Shown: in pieces, positions 8,013 through 17,965 of the stretch
How positions within the stretch are numbered: the stretch's first letter is position 1
How the letters are laid out: each line of letters begins with the position of its first letter
Source of the DNA: Hoeflea sp. YIM 152468
GTDB taxonomy: Bacteria > Pseudomonadota > Alphaproteobacteria > Rhizobiales > Rhizobiaceae
Reading direction: 5' to 3'
DNA: 64,000 nucleotides
NCBI RefSeq assembly: GCF_029210485.1
Contig: NZ_JARGET010000038.1
Coordinates: 1-64,000 of the forward strand
Made by a program: the position numbers and the translations under genes
The notes under the pieces: model-generated
The model's input: the letters and a program-made list of their open reading frames with translations, nothing else
Told to the model about the DNA's origin: nothing
Database searches by the model: none

Positions 8013-9275
8013 ATGAGCCTTTACGGAATGATGCAAACCGGCGCGTCAGGAATGAACGCACAAGCAAACCGCCTGAGTACGGTTGCTGACAACATCGCCA
8101 ACTCGAGTACACCCGGATACAAGAAGGCGACAACTGCCTTCTCATCCTTGATCTTGCCAAGCAGTGCCGGTGCTTACAATTCCGGTGCCGTAAACACCAA
8201 TGTTCGCTATTCCATCGATCAGGCTGGGCCGCTGCAGTTCACCACCTCGTCCACTGACCTGGCCATTGATGGCGACGGCTTCTTCATCGTCAGTGATTCC
8301 AACGGCAATCCGTTTCTGACCCGGGCTGGGTCATTCATTCCCAATGGCGATGGCAATCTCGTCAATGCCGCCGGCTTCACGATGATGGGGTACGACTACA
8401 CCAGCGGTGTGCCCGCACCGGTTGTCAATGGTTTCGATGGCTTGGTACCGGTCAACATCTCGGCCGGAAGCCTCTCGGCAACCCCGTCGACGCTCGGCAA
8501 TTTCAAGGCCAACCTTGATGCCAGTGAAACGGCTGTTGCCGCGGCACAGCTGCCTTCAACGAACTCGCCGACAGCCGAGTACACCCATAAGAGTTCGCTG
8601 GTCGTTTACGACAATCTCGGCAAGGAAGTGCTGCTTGATTTTTACTACACAAAGACTGCGGACAATACGTTCGAAGTTGCAGTCTATGATCGTGCGACAG
8701 GCACCGCCGGCACGTCCTTCCCCTACGGGTCTCCGGCCCTTGCCACGACCACACTGGATTTCGATCCGGCCAACAATGGTGTTTTGACCGCTGCCAGTGC
8801 CAAGGACATCACGCTGGCCGTGCCCGGTGGTGCATCGCTGACGATTGATCTCAAGGATATGACTCAGCTCAACTACAAGTTCACGGTCGACGGTGCTGAC
8901 GTCAATGGAAACTCTCCCAGCGCGGTCATTGATGTGGTGATCTCCGACGATGGCACCATCTATGCGAAGAAGGAGAATGGTGACCTCGATCCCTTGTATC
9001 GCATCGCGCTTGCAAATGTGGCCAGTCCCAACAACCTGCGTCCACTGCCAGGCAACGTATATGCGCAAGGCATCGATTCCGGTGTGGTGACCACGGGCTT
9101 TGGCAGTTCCGGCTCCTTCGGCAAGATCATTTCGGGCGCTCAGGAAGGGTCGAATGTCGATTTGGCGAGCGAGCTGACCGACATGATCTCCTCGCAGCGC
9201 AGTTACACCGCCAACTCGAAGGTATTCCAGACAGGTTCCGATTTGCTGGATGTGCTGGTCAATCTCAAGCGATAG
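8013..9275 (+). CDS. flgE: flagellar hook protein FlgE
   Basis: A 420-residue hook subunit polymerised by FlgD at the cell surface. The N-terminal rod/hook motif (GASGMNAQANRLSTVADNIA then NSSTPGYKK) and the C-terminal motif (EGSNVDLASELTDMISSQRSYTANSKVFQTGSDLLD) are both complete. The FlgE-specific D1/D2 domains (AIDGDGFFIVSD, KSSLVVYDNLGKEVLL) lie between. The start follows GAGGGA at 8001-8006. It is the first gene of a run continuing to fliR and beyond, directly downstream of rem. Confidence 0.96.
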   Translation: MSLYGMMQTGASGMNAQANRLSTVADNIANSSTPGYKKATTAFSSLILPSSAGAYNSGAVNTNVRYSIDQAGPLQFTTSSTDLAIDGDGFFIVSDSNGNPFLTRAGSFIPNGDGNLVNAAGFTMMGYDYTSGVPAPVVNGFDGLVPVNISAGSLSATPSTLGNFKANLDASETAVAAAQLPSTNSPTAEYTHKSSLVVYDNLGKEVLLDFYYTKTADNTFEVAVYDRATGTAGTSFPYGSPALATTTLDFDPANNGVLTAASAKDITLAVPGGASLTIDLKDMTQLNYKFTVDGADVNGNSPSAVIDVVISDDGTIYAKKENGDLDPLYRIALANVASPNNLRPLPGNVYAQGIDSGVVTTGFGSSGSFGKIISGAQEGSNVDLASELTDMISSQRSYTANSKVFQTGSDLLDVLVNLKR

Positions 9276-9306
9276 GTGTCGTCTCGGGAGGAAGAAAGTA
9301 TAATCA

Positions 9307-10770
9307 ATGTCACTGTCATCAGCCATCAACACTGCGCAAACGTCTTTGTCGAATTACGCGACACAGACAAATGTGCTCTCGCGCAACATATCGAACTCTT
9401 CCAATCCCAATTATGCCCGCCGCGATGCGGTGCTCAGCACATCCATTGTTGGGGCTCAGGTTGTCTCGATTCAGCGCGCCCAGAACCAGGTGCTCTTCAA
9501 TCAGAGTATCACTGGAACGGCGATGGCCAGCGGACAGCAGACATTGCTGGACGGCTTGACCAACCTGAAGAGTATTCTTGGTGGCAATGATTACGAAACA
9601 TCGCCGGCAGCGCTGATCGCCAACATGCGTGACACCCTGGCGACGTTTTCCGCCAAGCCAGGAGAGTCGACGCTCGCCCAGTCAGCCATTGCCGATGCTG
9701 CAGTCGTCGCCAACGGGCTCCGCGACGCATCCGCCGCGGTCCAGAGTGTCCGCTACGAGGCCGATCAGGAGATCGCCCGGCAGGTGCATACCCTCAACGA
9801 GCTTCTGGCGCGGTTCGAGGAGACCAACACCGCGGTCTATCGAGGCACCAAGACCGGCGCTGATGTCAATTCCCATTTGGATGAGAGGGATTCGCTCCTC
9901 AAGCGGATTACCGCCATTGTCGGCGTGACATCGGTCACCCGCAGCGGCAATGACATGGCGCTCTACACCGCAGACGGCACAACGCTGTTTGAAACCCTGG
10001 CACGTCCGGTGACCTTCGAAAAAACCGCGGGTTTTTCGGCGAGTGTGGCGGGAAAGAACATCTATATCGATGGCGTACCCCTGCCGCTCGGCCAGGGTGC
10101 GACGACGTCGGCGCGCGGTTCGCTCCAGGCACTTGTCCAGGTTCGCGACGATTACGCCACCACCATGCAGAGCCATCTCGACGAGGTGGCGCGGGCGCTG
10201 ATTGTCACATTCGCCGAAACCGATCAGTCGGCTATCCCGGCGCTGCCCGACATGCCCGGTCTGTTCACCTGGGCCGGCGGCACAGTTCCTGCGGGCGCAA
10301 CATTGGTGCCGGGGCTGGCGGCGAGCCTGACGGTCAACCCCGCTCTGGTTCCCTCGCTTGGCGGCAATCCGCAATTGCTGCGTGATGGCGGTATCAATGG
10401 CGCTGCCTACAATGCCAACCCATCGGGCGCGACCGGCTACTCGGCAAAACTGGATGCCTATGTCCAGAAGCTCGACTCACCGGTCGGATTCGATCCGGCA
10501 GTGGGACTCTCGCCCTCGATCAGCCTCACCGGATTTGCAGCGGAATCGATCGGCTGGCTGGAACTCAATCGCAGCGAGGCCGAAACCTCGGCTGAATCCC
10601 GCGAAGCTTCCCGGTTCCGTACAACCGAAGCCCATTCCAACATGACTGGCGTATCTCTCGATGAGGAAATGTCCCTGCTGCTTGAGCTGGAGCAGTCCTA
10701 CAAGGCCTCCGCGCGTCTGATTTCAGCGGTTGATGAGATGCTGCAGACACTCATAAACGCGGTGAGGTAG
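9307..10770 (+). CDS. flgK: hook-filament junction protein FlgK (HAP1)
   Basis: A 487-residue junction protein joining hook to filament. The N-terminal hook-associated motif is clear (SAINTAQTSLSNYATQTNVL then SRNISNSSNPNYARRD). The C-terminal helical motif (MTGVSLDEEMSLLLELEQSY, then KASARLISAVDEMLQTLINA) is the usual FlgK ending. The central region is variable. It lies 31 bp after flgE and 4 bp before flgL, in the standard flgE-flgK-flgL order. Confidence 0.96.
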   Translation: MSLSSAINTAQTSLSNYATQTNVLSRNISNSSNPNYARRDAVLSTSIVGAQVVSIQRAQNQVLFNQSITGTAMASGQQTLLDGLTNLKSILGGNDYETSPAALIANMRDTLATFSAKPGESTLAQSAIADAAVVANGLRDASAAVQSVRYEADQEIARQVHTLNELLARFEETNTAVYRGTKTGADVNSHLDERDSLLKRITAIVGVTSVTRSGNDMALYTADGTTLFETLARPVTFEKTAGFSASVAGKNIYIDGVPLPLGQGATTSARGSLQALVQVRDDYATTMQSHLDEVARALIVTFAETDQSAIPALPDMPGLFTWAGGTVPAGATLVPGLAASLTVNPALVPSLGGNPQLLRDGGINGAAYNANPSGATGYSAKLDAYVQKLDSPVGFDPAVGLSPSISLTGFAAESIGWLELNRSEAETSAESREASRFRTTEAHSNMTGVSLDEEMSLLLELEQSYKASARLISAVDEMLQTLINAVR

Positions 10771-10774
10771 AGTC

Positions 10775-11824
10775 ATGAAAACCAGTTTCATATCCAACCA
10801 GGCGATGCAGAACGCAATGCGGTTGACCATCAGCCGCGGTCAGAATGAAGTGCAGAAGCTGCAGACGGAGATCGTCACCGGCCGCCATGCGGATGTCGGA
10901 CTGGCGCTTGGTGCACAGACCTCGACAAGCGTTCGGCTCAACCAGGACGTAGCCCGGCTCCAAAACATCCGCGATTCCAATTCGATTGTCACCCAGCGGC
11001 TCTCCGCCTCGCAGGCGTCGCTTAGCCTGATGTCGGACAGCGCCCAGCAGATGTTGGAAGCCTTTATTGGCGTCAAGGGTGCCGACGACGCCAACCGCCT
11101 GTTTATCGCGCGCCGCGATGTCGAATCCGCGCTTGATGCTTTCACTGTCGCCATCAACACGTCGGCGAACGGCGAATATCTGTTTGCAGGCATCAACAAC
11201 AACATCAAGCCGCTCGACGATTACCAGGCGGCTGGCTCCGCGGCAAAGGCTGCTTTTGATGCGGCGTTCTTTGCCAAATTCGGCCACACTCAGACTGATC
11301 TAGCAGCGGGCGCCATCAGCGTCACCGATATGCAGGATTTCCTCGACGACCTGGAGGCATCCTTTGCCAGCGTCGACTGGAACACCAATTGGTCCAGTGC
11401 ATCGGATGTCAACATCTCCAGCCGCATCTCGAAGAATGAGGTGGTGAACTCAAGCACCAATGCCAATACAGCCGGCATGCGGAGCTTCGCCCTTGCCGCT
11501 GTCATCGGAATCGAGCTGATGAATGCGCCCATCTCCAGTGAGGTCCGCACCACCGTCAACGCCGCCGCCATCAAGCATGCCGGCAGTGCGGTGACCGGGA
11601 TCGACAGCGAGCGCAGTGGTCTTGGCGTATCTGAAAACCGTATCTCCAAGGCGAATGTCGCGCTGGAATCACAGATACGCATCATCACCCTGCATCTGGG
11701 GGATGTGGAAGGTGTGGATGCCTATGAGGCTTCCACACGGATGAATTCACTGCTGGCCCAGGTGGAGACTTCCTACAAGCTCACCGCCCGGATTCAGCAG
11801 ATGAGTTTGATGAATTACTTGTAA
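10775..11824 (+). CDS. flgL: hook-filament junction protein FlgL (HAP3)
   Basis: A 349-residue second junction protein, flagellin-like at both ends. The N terminus has MQNAMRLTISRGQNEVQKLQ and a TSTSVRLNQDVARLQNIRDS helix. The C terminus has AYEASTRMNSLLAQVETSYK and LTARIQQMSLMNYL, as in the FlgL/flagellin D0 helix. The GEYLFAGINNNIKPL motif is typical of FlgL. It starts 4 bp after the flgK stop, so it is probably translationally coupled. Confidence 0.95.
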   Translation: MKTSFISNQAMQNAMRLTISRGQNEVQKLQTEIVTGRHADVGLALGAQTSTSVRLNQDVARLQNIRDSNSIVTQRLSASQASLSLMSDSAQQMLEAFIGVKGADDANRLFIARRDVESALDAFTVAINTSANGEYLFAGINNNIKPLDDYQAAGSAAKAAFDAAFFAKFGHTQTDLAAGAISVTDMQDFLDDLEASFASVDWNTNWSSASDVNISSRISKNEVVNSSTNANTAGMRSFALAAVIGIELMNAPISSEVRTTVNAAAIKHAGSAVTGIDSERSGLGVSENRISKANVALESQIRIITLHLGDVEGVDAYEASTRMNSLLAQVETSYKLTARIQQMSLMNYL

Positions 11825-11876
11825 CTGCATAACCCGGATCAGCCGGGTCATAGTGACAAACATGAAGGGCGTCTGA

Positions 11877-12224
11877 ATGTACCAATTTTCCTACGCGGAT
11901 GTTCAGGAGGATGGTGTTGCTGAAGCGCGGGAACGTGAGCGAGGGGCGATCAACCACTCGATTTCGTTGCTGACAGCAGCCAAGGCCAATGGTCTGGAAT
12001 CCCGCGATGCCGTAGAAGCGGTCTATTTTGTCAGTCGCCTGTGGGTGAGGTTCGTGGAGGATCTTGCGTCTCCGGACAATCAGCTGGCTCAGGAGCTTCG
12101 GGCAAACCTGATTTCGATCGGCATCTGGATTATCAAGGAAACGGAGCGCATCAGGAAGCGTGAGTCGGATAATTTCCAGGGCATCATCGATATCTCGATC
12201 ATCATCAGGGACGGGCTGAAATGA
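11877..12224 (+). CDS. flaF: flagellin biosynthesis regulator FlaF
   Basis: A 115-residue cytoplasmic helical protein found in alphaproteobacteria. FlaF and FlbT act together: in Caulobacter FlaF is needed for flagellin secretion/translation and FlbT binds flagellin mRNA. Recognisable features are the N-terminal [13 protein letters not shown], the EREAINHSI-like segment and the [20 protein letters not shown] core. It overlaps flbT by 4 bases (ATGA). Confidence 0.93.
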   Translation: MYQFSYADVQEDGVAEARERERGAINHSISLLTAAKANGLESRDAVEAVYFVSRLWVRFVEDLASPDNQLAQELRANLISIGIWIIKETERIRKRESDNFQGIIDISIIIRDGLK

Positions 12225-12670
12225 AAAGCTCACTGCGCATTTCGTTAAAGGCCGGAGAACGCATTTTCATCAACGGGGCTGTGCTTCGTGTCGATCGGAA
12301 AGTAGCGCTCGAGTTCCTCAATGACGTGACCTTTCTGCTCGAGAACCACGTCTTGCAACCGGAACAGGCGACCACCCCGCTCAAGCAGCTCTATTTCATC
12401 GTTCAGATGATGCTGATAAATCCCGAGGGCGCCGGCCAGGCCATGCACATGTTCCGCAAGTCGGTTGTCATGTTGCTGACGTGTTTCAAGAACGAAGAAG
12501 TTCTGACCGAACTCAAGCACATTGATGGTATGGTCACCCAGGGACGGGCCTTCGAGGCGCTCAAGGCGATCCGCGCGCTGTATCCCACCGAAGAGCAGAT
12601 CCTCGAGACGGCCGGAATGTCAGCCGGAACCATTGAACAGATTCGCAAGGAGTTGGCGCCATGGACGTGA
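12221..12670 (+). CDS. flbT: flagellin mRNA regulator FlbT
   Basis: A 149-residue post-transcriptional regulator of flagellin. The N-terminal strand pattern ([20 protein letters not shown] then [17 protein letters not shown]) and the following helical segment ([20 protein letters not shown]) are the FlbT signature. In Caulobacter FlbT binds the flagellin leader and destabilises the message until the hook is finished. The long AT-rich flagellin leader at 204-406 would be the natural target here (inference). It overlaps flgD by 10 bases. Confidence 0.94.
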   Translation: MKSSLRISLKAGERIFINGAVLRVDRKVALEFLNDVTFLLENHVLQPEQATTPLKQLYFIVQMMLINPEGAGQAMHMFRKSVVMLLTCFKNEEVLTELKHIDGMVTQGRAFEALKAIRALYPTEEQILETAGMSAGTIEQIRKELAPWT

Positions 12671-13062
12671 ACGCAGTCACAAGCACGACCAACGCTTCGG
12701 CTTCGGCAGCTACATCGGCTGCGAAGAAGGCCACGCTCGATTATGATACGTTCCTGACCCTGCTGGTCCAGCAGATGAAGAGTCAGGATCCGACCGATCC
12801 GATGGATGCGACCGAACAGATTGCCCAGCTTGCCACCTTCAGCCAGGTCGAGCAGACGATCCAGACCAACAAGAATCTGGAAAGCCTGTTGCAGTCATCG
12901 ACGCTCAACCAGGCCGGCTCAATCATCGGCCGCACCTTGACCAGTGGCGATGGCAGTGTGACCGGCGTCGTTTCCGAGGTGAAGGTCTATTCCGACGGTC
13001 TGATTGCCGTGCTTGACAACGGCGAGAAGGTTGTTGTCGGTGCAGGCGTGACGATCCGCTAA
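12661..13062 (+). CDS. flgD: flagellar hook capping/assembly protein FlgD (short form)
   Basis: A 133-residue scaffold for hook polymerisation. The FlgD N-terminal motif is intact ([20 protein letters not shown], then [20 protein letters not shown]). The protein stops after a short beta-rich tail (residues ~95-133, [20 protein letters not shown]). It lacks the Tudor/fibronectin-like domains that bring enterobacterial FlgD to ~230 residues. The short form is usual in Rhizobiales. fliQ begins 1 base after the stop. Confidence 0.94.
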   Translation: MDVNAVTSTTNASASAATSAAKKATLDYDTFLTLLVQQMKSQDPTDPMDATEQIAQLATFSQVEQTIQTNKNLESLLQSSTLNQAGSIIGRTLTSGDGSVTGVVSEVKVYSDGLIAVLDNGEKVVVGAGVTIR

Positions 13063-13063
13063 G

Positions 13064-13330
13064 ATGAACGAAACCGACGCCCTCGATATTGTTCAAACGG
13101 CAATCTGGACCGTGCTGATCTGCTCGGGCCCGGCCGTGTTTGTGGCGATGTTCGTCGGTGTCGGCATTGCCTTTGTCCAGGCCTTGACCCAGGTCCAGGA
13201 AATCACCCTGACCTTCGTGCCGAAGATCGTTGCCATTCTGGTCACGGTGGCGGTTTCCGCCCCCTTCGTCGGCGCCCAGATTTCCACATTCACCGACATT
13301 GTGTTCCAGCGCATCGAATCCGGCTTCTGA
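13064..13330 (+). CDS. fliQ: flagellar export gate protein FliQ
   Basis: An 88-residue inner-membrane protein with two transmembrane helices (about residues 15-38 and 50-75) and the FliQ signature (FVGVGIAFVQALTQVQEITL then TFVPKIVAI). FliQ is part of the FliPQR export channel. fliP is not in the window. In this clade fliQ sits between flgD and flhA, as here. Confidence 0.95.
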   Translation: MNETDALDIVQTAIWTVLICSGPAVFVAMFVGVGIAFVQALTQVQEITLTFVPKIVAILVTVAVSAPFVGAQISTFTDIVFQRIESGF

Positions 13331-13542
13331 CCGCGCGCAGGCAAGGCGCCATTCCGCTCCGCAGTGGGGAATTCGGGCCCGGAGCAGTCGGGTCGGCGCA
13401 GCACAGTCTGTGCGCTGCCACACCGGTTTTCCTCCCGCGCGCGCGGGTTGTCTGACACCTTCGCACAAGCTTCGCCCATTAGGGTCCGCCTGACCTATCG
13501 CGCGGGCATGAGGCCCGCGTTGTGTTCCGGAGTTCCGCAAAT

Positions 13543-15630
13543 ATGGCCAACCCGCAGGCACTGGCAATCCAGAAGACAGGCTTTCAGGGCAAGGACATGG
13601 GCTTTGCCTTCGGCATTGTCACCATCTTGTCGATCCTGTTTCTGCCAATCCCGGCTTTTCTGATCGATATCGGACTGGCGTTCTCGATCGCTTTTTCCGT
13701 TCTTATCCTGATGGTCGCACTGTGGATCAGGCGCCCTCTCGACTTCTCCTCATTCCCGACCATTCTGCTGATCGCAACAATGATGCGGCTGTCGCTCAAC
13801 ATTGCGACCACACGGGTTATCCTGTCGGAGGGTCATCTTGGTCCGGATGCGGCCGGACATGTCATCGGCGGCTTTTCGCAGATGGTGATGTCCGGTGACT
13901 TTGTCATTGGCGTTATCGTGTTTCTGATTCTGGTCACGGTCAACTTCATCGTCATCACCAAGGGCGCCACCCGTATTGCCGAAGTCGGCGCCCGCTTTAC
14001 CCTTGATGCGATCCCGGGAAAACAGATGGCCATCGATGCCGATCTCTCGGCCGGTATGATCGACGAAAAGCAGGCCCATGACCGTCGCCGCGAACTCGAG
14101 ATGGAAAGCTCCTTCTTTGGCTCGATGGACGGTGCATCGAAATTCGTGCGCGGCGATGCGATTGCCGGTCTGCTGATCACCGGCATCAACATGTTCGGCG
14201 GCGTCATCATCGGCTATGCCCGTTATGACATGCAGATCGGCGAGGCGGCCGATGTGTTCGTGCGCCTGTCGGTGGGCGACGGGCTGGTCAGTCAGATTCC
14301 GGCGCTGATCGTCTCTCTGGCAGCGGGTCTTTTGGTGTCGCGCGGTGGCCAGCTCGGCTCGACCGATGAAGCTGTCATCGACCAGCTCGGCGGCTATCCG
14401 CGTGCGCTGTTTGCCGCCTCCGGCCTGCTCTTTCTCCTGGCGCTGATGCCGGGCCTGCCGTTCGTGCCATTCTTTGTCCTTGCCTCCGGCATGGCGTTTG
14501 GCAGCTGGATTATTCCGCGGCAGCGCGACCAGCAGGCGCGCAAGGAAGCCCAGGAAGTCCACCGCAGCGAGCAGGAAGAAAAAGACAAGGAAAAGGATTC
14601 GGTCAAATCCATCCTCAAGACGGCCGAGATCGAACTGGTGCTGGGCAAGCAGGTCGCCACCAAGCTGCTCGGGTCGCACGAGGAGCTGGCTTTCCGCGTC
14701 GCCAAGATGCGCAAGAAATTCGCAACCCAGTACGGCTTCGTGGTCCCCGAGATCAAGGTCACCGACGACATCTCGATCAAGGACAAGAGCTACCATATCC
14801 GTATTCACGGAACCACCGTGGCCGCCAACGATCTCAGGGTCGGCGAACTGCTGGTGGTGTTGGCCGGCACCCATCGTCCTTCGCTTCCCGGCGACGAGAT
14901 CCGTGAGCCCGCCTTCGGACTGCCGGCCTTGTCGGTTCCCGAGAACTTTGGCGAAGATCTCAAACGCGAGGGCTTCCAGCCGATTGACAATGTCTCCGTT
15001 GTGCTGACGCATCTGTCCGAAGTCATCCGCAACAATCTGCCGCAATTGTTGTCCTACAAGGACATGAAGATTCTGATCGACCGGCTGGACCCGGAATACC
15101 GCAAGCTGGCTGACGAGATCTGCACCTCGCACATGTCCTATTCCGGTTTCCAGGCGGTTCTCAAACTGCTGCTTGCCGAGCGCGTGTCGATCCGCAACCT
15201 GCACCTCATCCTTGAGGCGGTGGCCGAACTGGCGCCGCATGTGCGCAAGACCGAGCAGATTGTCGAGCATGTGCGGATCCGCATGGCCCAGCAGCTTTGC
15301 GGCGACATCGCGCGCAACGGCCAGCTCAATGTGCTAAGGCTGGGCAACCGCTGGGATCTGGCCTTCCACCAGGCACTCAAGCGCGATCCGAAGGGTGAAA
15401 TCATCGAGTTCGACATCGATCCGCGCATGTTGGAGGAATTCTCCGGCGAAGCCACCAAGGTAATCCGCGAATTCATGGACAAGGGCGTTCCCTTCGTTCT
15501 GGTCACATCTCCGGATTCGCGTCCCTATGTCCGCATGATCGTCGAGCGGATTTTTGCAACCTTGCCGGTGCTCTCGCATGTCGAAATTGCCAAGGGCATC
15601 GAAATCAAGTTGCTCGGCGCGATCTCGTGA
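13543..15630 (+). CDS. flhA: flagellar export gate protein FlhA
   Basis: A 695-residue major component of the flagellar type III export apparatus. Eight transmembrane helices fill about residues 20-315. The cytoplasmic FHIPEP loop contains [21 protein letters not shown] charged linker ([16 protein letters not shown], ~345-360) leads to the C-terminal ring domain that docks substrate-chaperone complexes. ATG 13543 (MANPQAL) was chosen over an in-frame GTG at 13522 because it follows CCGGAG and gives the family's usual length. It is separated from fliQ by 212 bp but overlaps fliR (GTGA). Confidence 0.97.
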   Translation: MANPQALAIQKTGFQGKDMGFAFGIVTILSILFLPIPAFLIDIGLAFSIAFSVLILMVALWIRRPLDFSSFPTILLIATMMRLSLNIATTRVILSEGHLGPDAAGHVIGGFSQMVMSGDFVIGVIVFLILVTVNFIVITKGATRIAEVGARFTLDAIPGKQMAIDADLSAGMIDEKQAHDRRRELEMESSFFGSMDGASKFVRGDAIAGLLITGINMFGGVIIGYARYDMQIGEAADVFVRLSVGDGLVSQIPALIVSLAAGLLVSRGGQLGSTDEAVIDQLGGYPRALFAASGLLFLLALMPGLPFVPFFVLASGMAFGSWIIPRQRDQQARKEAQEVHRSEQEEKDKEKDSVKSILKTAEIELVLGKQVATKLLGSHEELAFRVAKMRKKFATQYGFVVPEIKVTDDISIKDKSYHIRIHGTTVAANDLRVGELLVVLAGTHRPSLPGDEIREPAFGLPALSVPENFGEDLKREGFQPIDNVSVVLTHLSEVIRNNLPQLLSYKDMKILIDRLDPEYRKLADEICTSHMSYSGFQAVLKLLLAERVSIRNLHLILEAVAELAPHVRKTEQIVEHVRIRMAQQLCGDIARNGQLNVLRLGNRWDLAFHQALKRDPKGEIIEFDIDPRMLEEFSGEATKVIREFMDKGVPFVLVTSPDSRPYVRMIVERIFATLPVLSHVEIAKGIEIKLLGAIS

Positions 15631-16382
15631 TCGAAGACCCCGAAGGCACTGTGCTGGCCCTGTTCGCGACATTCTGTCGGATCGGCGGCTGTTTCATGGT
15701 GCTGCCCGGCTTCTCCAGTTTTCGCGTGCCGTTGCAGATCCGCCTGTTCCTGGCTGTCGCGGTCTCCCTGGCGTTGATGCCGCTGCTTTGGGATACGATC
15801 TATCCAAATGTGCGCGATGGTGGCCGGGTCTACATCCTGCTTGTCGGAAGCGAAATGCTGATTGGCGTCACGTTCGGTCTGGTCGCCCGTTATATCGTTC
15901 TTGCGCTGCAATATGCCGGCACCGGCATGTCCATGGCGATCGGCTTCAATGCGGCGCCCGGCGGCGGTCTCATCGAGAATGAAGCCGAAGGCCACATCAC
16001 CTCGCTGATCACCTTTGCCGCGCTCTTTATCCTGTTCCTGACCGATTTTCATCACATGATCATCGGCTCGCTGGTCCGCTCTTACAGCTTCATGCCGATG
16101 GGCACGGAATTCGACCCCCGGCTCGCCTTGATGACCTTGACTGACACGCTGGCCGGCTCCTTCATGCTGGTGCTCCGGTTGGCCAGCCCGTTCCTGGTAT
16201 ATGGGCTGATTTTCAATCTCTCGATCGGCATGGTCAACAAGCTTGCGCCACAGATTCCCGTCTACTTCATCTCCATTCCGTTCATTCTGTGTGGCGGCCT
16301 GATCCTGCTTTTCTTCGGCATCAATACCTTCCTCACCCTGTTTGCCGATGGTTTCGAAACGCTGTTCATGGGGGCAATCTGA
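15627..16382 (+). CDS. fliR: flagellar export gate protein FliR
   Basis: A 251-residue polytopic membrane protein with about six hydrophobic segments and the FliR pattern ([20 protein letters not shown] near the N terminus, [19 protein letters not shown] at the C terminus). It completes the FliPQR channel. It starts with GTG overlapping the flhA stop, and the next small gene begins 2 bases after its stop. Confidence 0.96.
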   Translation: MIEDPEGTVLALFATFCRIGGCFMVLPGFSSFRVPLQIRLFLAVAVSLALMPLLWDTIYPNVRDGGRVYILLVGSEMLIGVTFGLVARYIVLALQYAGTGMSMAIGFNAAPGGGLIENEAEGHITSLITFAALFILFLTDFHHMIIGSLVRSYSFMPMGTEFDPRLALMTLTDTLAGSFMLVLRLASPFLVYGLIFNLSIGMVNKLAPQIPVYFISIPFILCGGLILLFFGINTFLTLFADGFETLFMGAI

Positions 16383-16383
16383 G

Positions 16384-16779
16384 ATGGCGGCCTCGCGCGC
16401 GAAAAAGCTGGCCCGCCTGGTCCGGGTGCAGCGCCAGATGGAACACATGGCGGTCAACGAGCTCTCTTTCACCGTGCATGAACAGGGCGTGACGGATGCA
16501 ACCCAGCAAGCCCTGGTCGAGGCGGTAGGCTCGTTCAATCCTATCCACGCGGCGATGTCCCATCAGTACGCTCTGCGCTTTCAGAAGCTCTCCGCCAAGT
16601 CGCAGTTCCTTGCTGGCACCAGGGCCATTCAGGAGCGACGCGTGCAGACCGAACGGACCAAGGCGGATCGGCTGGAAGACCAGGCGGACAGGGCGGCCCA
16701 GGTCGAGGATCGCCTGGCAACCGATGAGAGCCTGCTTGAGCTTCTTGAAGGAGCCTTGCAGCGCCGGCCACAGGACTGA
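16384..16779 (+). CDS. FliJ-like coiled-coil flagellar protein (tentative)
   Basis: A 131-residue, wholly helical protein with no signal peptide or membrane segment. Nearly the entire length has heptad-like spacing with many Arg, Glu and Gln (KKLARLVRVQRQMEHMAVNE; RRVQTERTKADRLEDQADRA). Size and two-helix antiparallel coiled-coil layout match FliJ, the stalk inside the FliI ATPase ring that also recycles chaperones. It lies between fliR and the rod-binding protein, where rhizobial genomes carry an unnamed conserved gene. ATG 16384 comes 1 base after the fliR stop. Similarity in sequence to classical FliJ is weak, so the role is inferred. Confidence 0.5.
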   Translation: MAASRAKKLARLVRVQRQMEHMAVNELSFTVHEQGVTDATQQALVEAVGSFNPIHAAMSHQYALRFQKLSAKSQFLAGTRAIQERRVQTERTKADRLEDQADRAAQVEDRLATDESLLELLEGALQRRPQD

Positions 16780-17015
16780 CACGCGGCTACATTGCTGTAA
16801 CCCTGCCTTCTGGCCTCACCCCGCTCCGGACGGGCAGGCGCGGTGAACCGGGCGGGACCGGGCATAGGGCAGGCCCGGCACCGCAATCGCTAACCGCATG
16901 CGGCCTGTGCCGGCAAAATGTTGGGCCTCCGGGCGCAGCCGCGCAAGGCCAGCGTAAGCTTCATAAGGCACTGTATCCCTGATCATTTCCGGTCAATTGC
17001 TGCGAGGGAAGCTCT

Positions 17016-17597
17016 TTGTCCATACAAACGGCAACCGATATCATTCTTGACGTCGTTCGTGCGGCCGACCCCGCCGTGGCGAAGAAGGCCGAAGCGGTGC
17101 TCCAGGCTGCATCGATCCGCAAGTCCGAACAGGCCGCGGCAACGCCGGCTTTTCAGCACCAGTTGCTGGCCTCCGCCGAACTGCAAGATCTGCGCGCTTC
17201 CGCCGCCGCAGTCTCCACAGACGACAAGAAGGCCGAATCCTACCAGCGCTTCGAGGCGATGATGTTGCAGAACTTCATCGGTTCGATGCTGCCCAAGGAC
17301 AGTGAACAGCTTTACGGCAAGGGCATGTCCGGTGAAATCTGGAAGGGCATGATGGCCGAACAGCTTGGAGCCGTGCTGGCCAAGGGTGGCGGCATCGGCA
17401 TTGCCGACCGCCTGATGGGCAACAGCTTTGATGCGGTCCCCAAGCCCGAATCCGCCGATGCCATCGGCTCCAACGTCTCCAATCGGGCCACGAGCCTTGT
17501 CAATGAAGTTCAAAAACAGATTCTTGCGGATGTAGCCGGTCCTGATGACGCTGCCGACGCAACCGAACAATCCAGCCGGAGGCCTGACACAGCATGA
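17016..17597 (+). CDS. FlgJ-like rod-binding protein (without muramidase domain)
   Basis: A 193-residue protein with the rod-binding domain at ~80-140: YQRFEAMMLQNFIGSMLPKD, then GMSGEIWKGMMAEQLGAVLA and GGIGIADRL. This is the N-terminal half of enterobacterial FlgJ, which caps the growing rod. The C-terminal glucosaminidase half is missing, as in other alphaproteobacteria, and the murein-cutting job probably falls to the enzyme at 6345-6950. The start is TTG at 17016, preceded by GCGAGGGA at a good distance. The stop overlaps the next gene by ATGA. Confidence 0.9.
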   Translation: MSIQTATDIILDVVRAADPAVAKKAEAVLQAASIRKSEQAAATPAFQHQLLASAELQDLRASAAAVSTDDKKAESYQRFEAMMLQNFIGSMLPKDSEQLYGKGMSGEIWKGMMAEQLGAVLAKGGGIGIADRLMGNSFDAVPKPESADAIGSNVSNRATSLVNEVQKQILADVAGPDDAADATEQSSRRPDTA

Positions 17598-17965
17598 CTG
17601 ATCTAAACTCTCACGACCAACGCATCATCGGCGTACTGTCGCGGCTCGAAGCAATCATTGACGCGGAAAACGCAGCCATTGGCAGCGATACGCAGTTCGA
17701 TCTCGCCCGGTCCAATTCAATCAAAAGCCGGTGTCTTTACGATATGACCATGCTGTTTGCAGGCGTCAGCCCGCCGGTCCTCCAGCCGGCGCATCAGGCG
17801 CAACTGGACAGCGTCAAAGCCAAGCTGGCAATCAACAATATCAAGGTCAAGGCGCATATGGATGCGGTCCGCGAGGTTACGGACATAATCAAGCAGACCG
17901 TTGCCGCCTCGGAAGCTGACGGAACCTATTCGGAAGACCAGTTCCGGATCTCAGAATTGTCATGA
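17594..17965 (+). CDS. FlgN-like export chaperone (tentative)
   Basis: A 123-residue soluble helical protein with no signal or membrane segment. Its long helices, the RLEAIIDAENAAIGSDTQFD pattern (a leucine/glutamate helix followed by a conserved asparagine/alanine turn) and the C-terminal helix resemble FlgN, the chaperone for FlgK and FlgL. It lies directly downstream of the rod-binding protein and overlaps both neighbours by 4 bases. The FlgN call fits size and context but is only moderately supported by sequence. Confidence 0.6.
   Translation: MTDLNSHDQRIIGVLSRLEAIIDAENAAIGSDTQFDLARSNSIKSRCLYDMTMLFAGVSPPVLQPAHQAQLDSVKAKLAINNIKVKAHMDAVREVTDIIKQTVAASEADGTYSEDQFRISELS

Noticed and set aside
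13750-15270. 506-codon minus-strand frame opposite flhA
   Set aside because: His/Gln/Arg-rich translation with no domain, fully antisense to flhA, so a codon-bias shadow.
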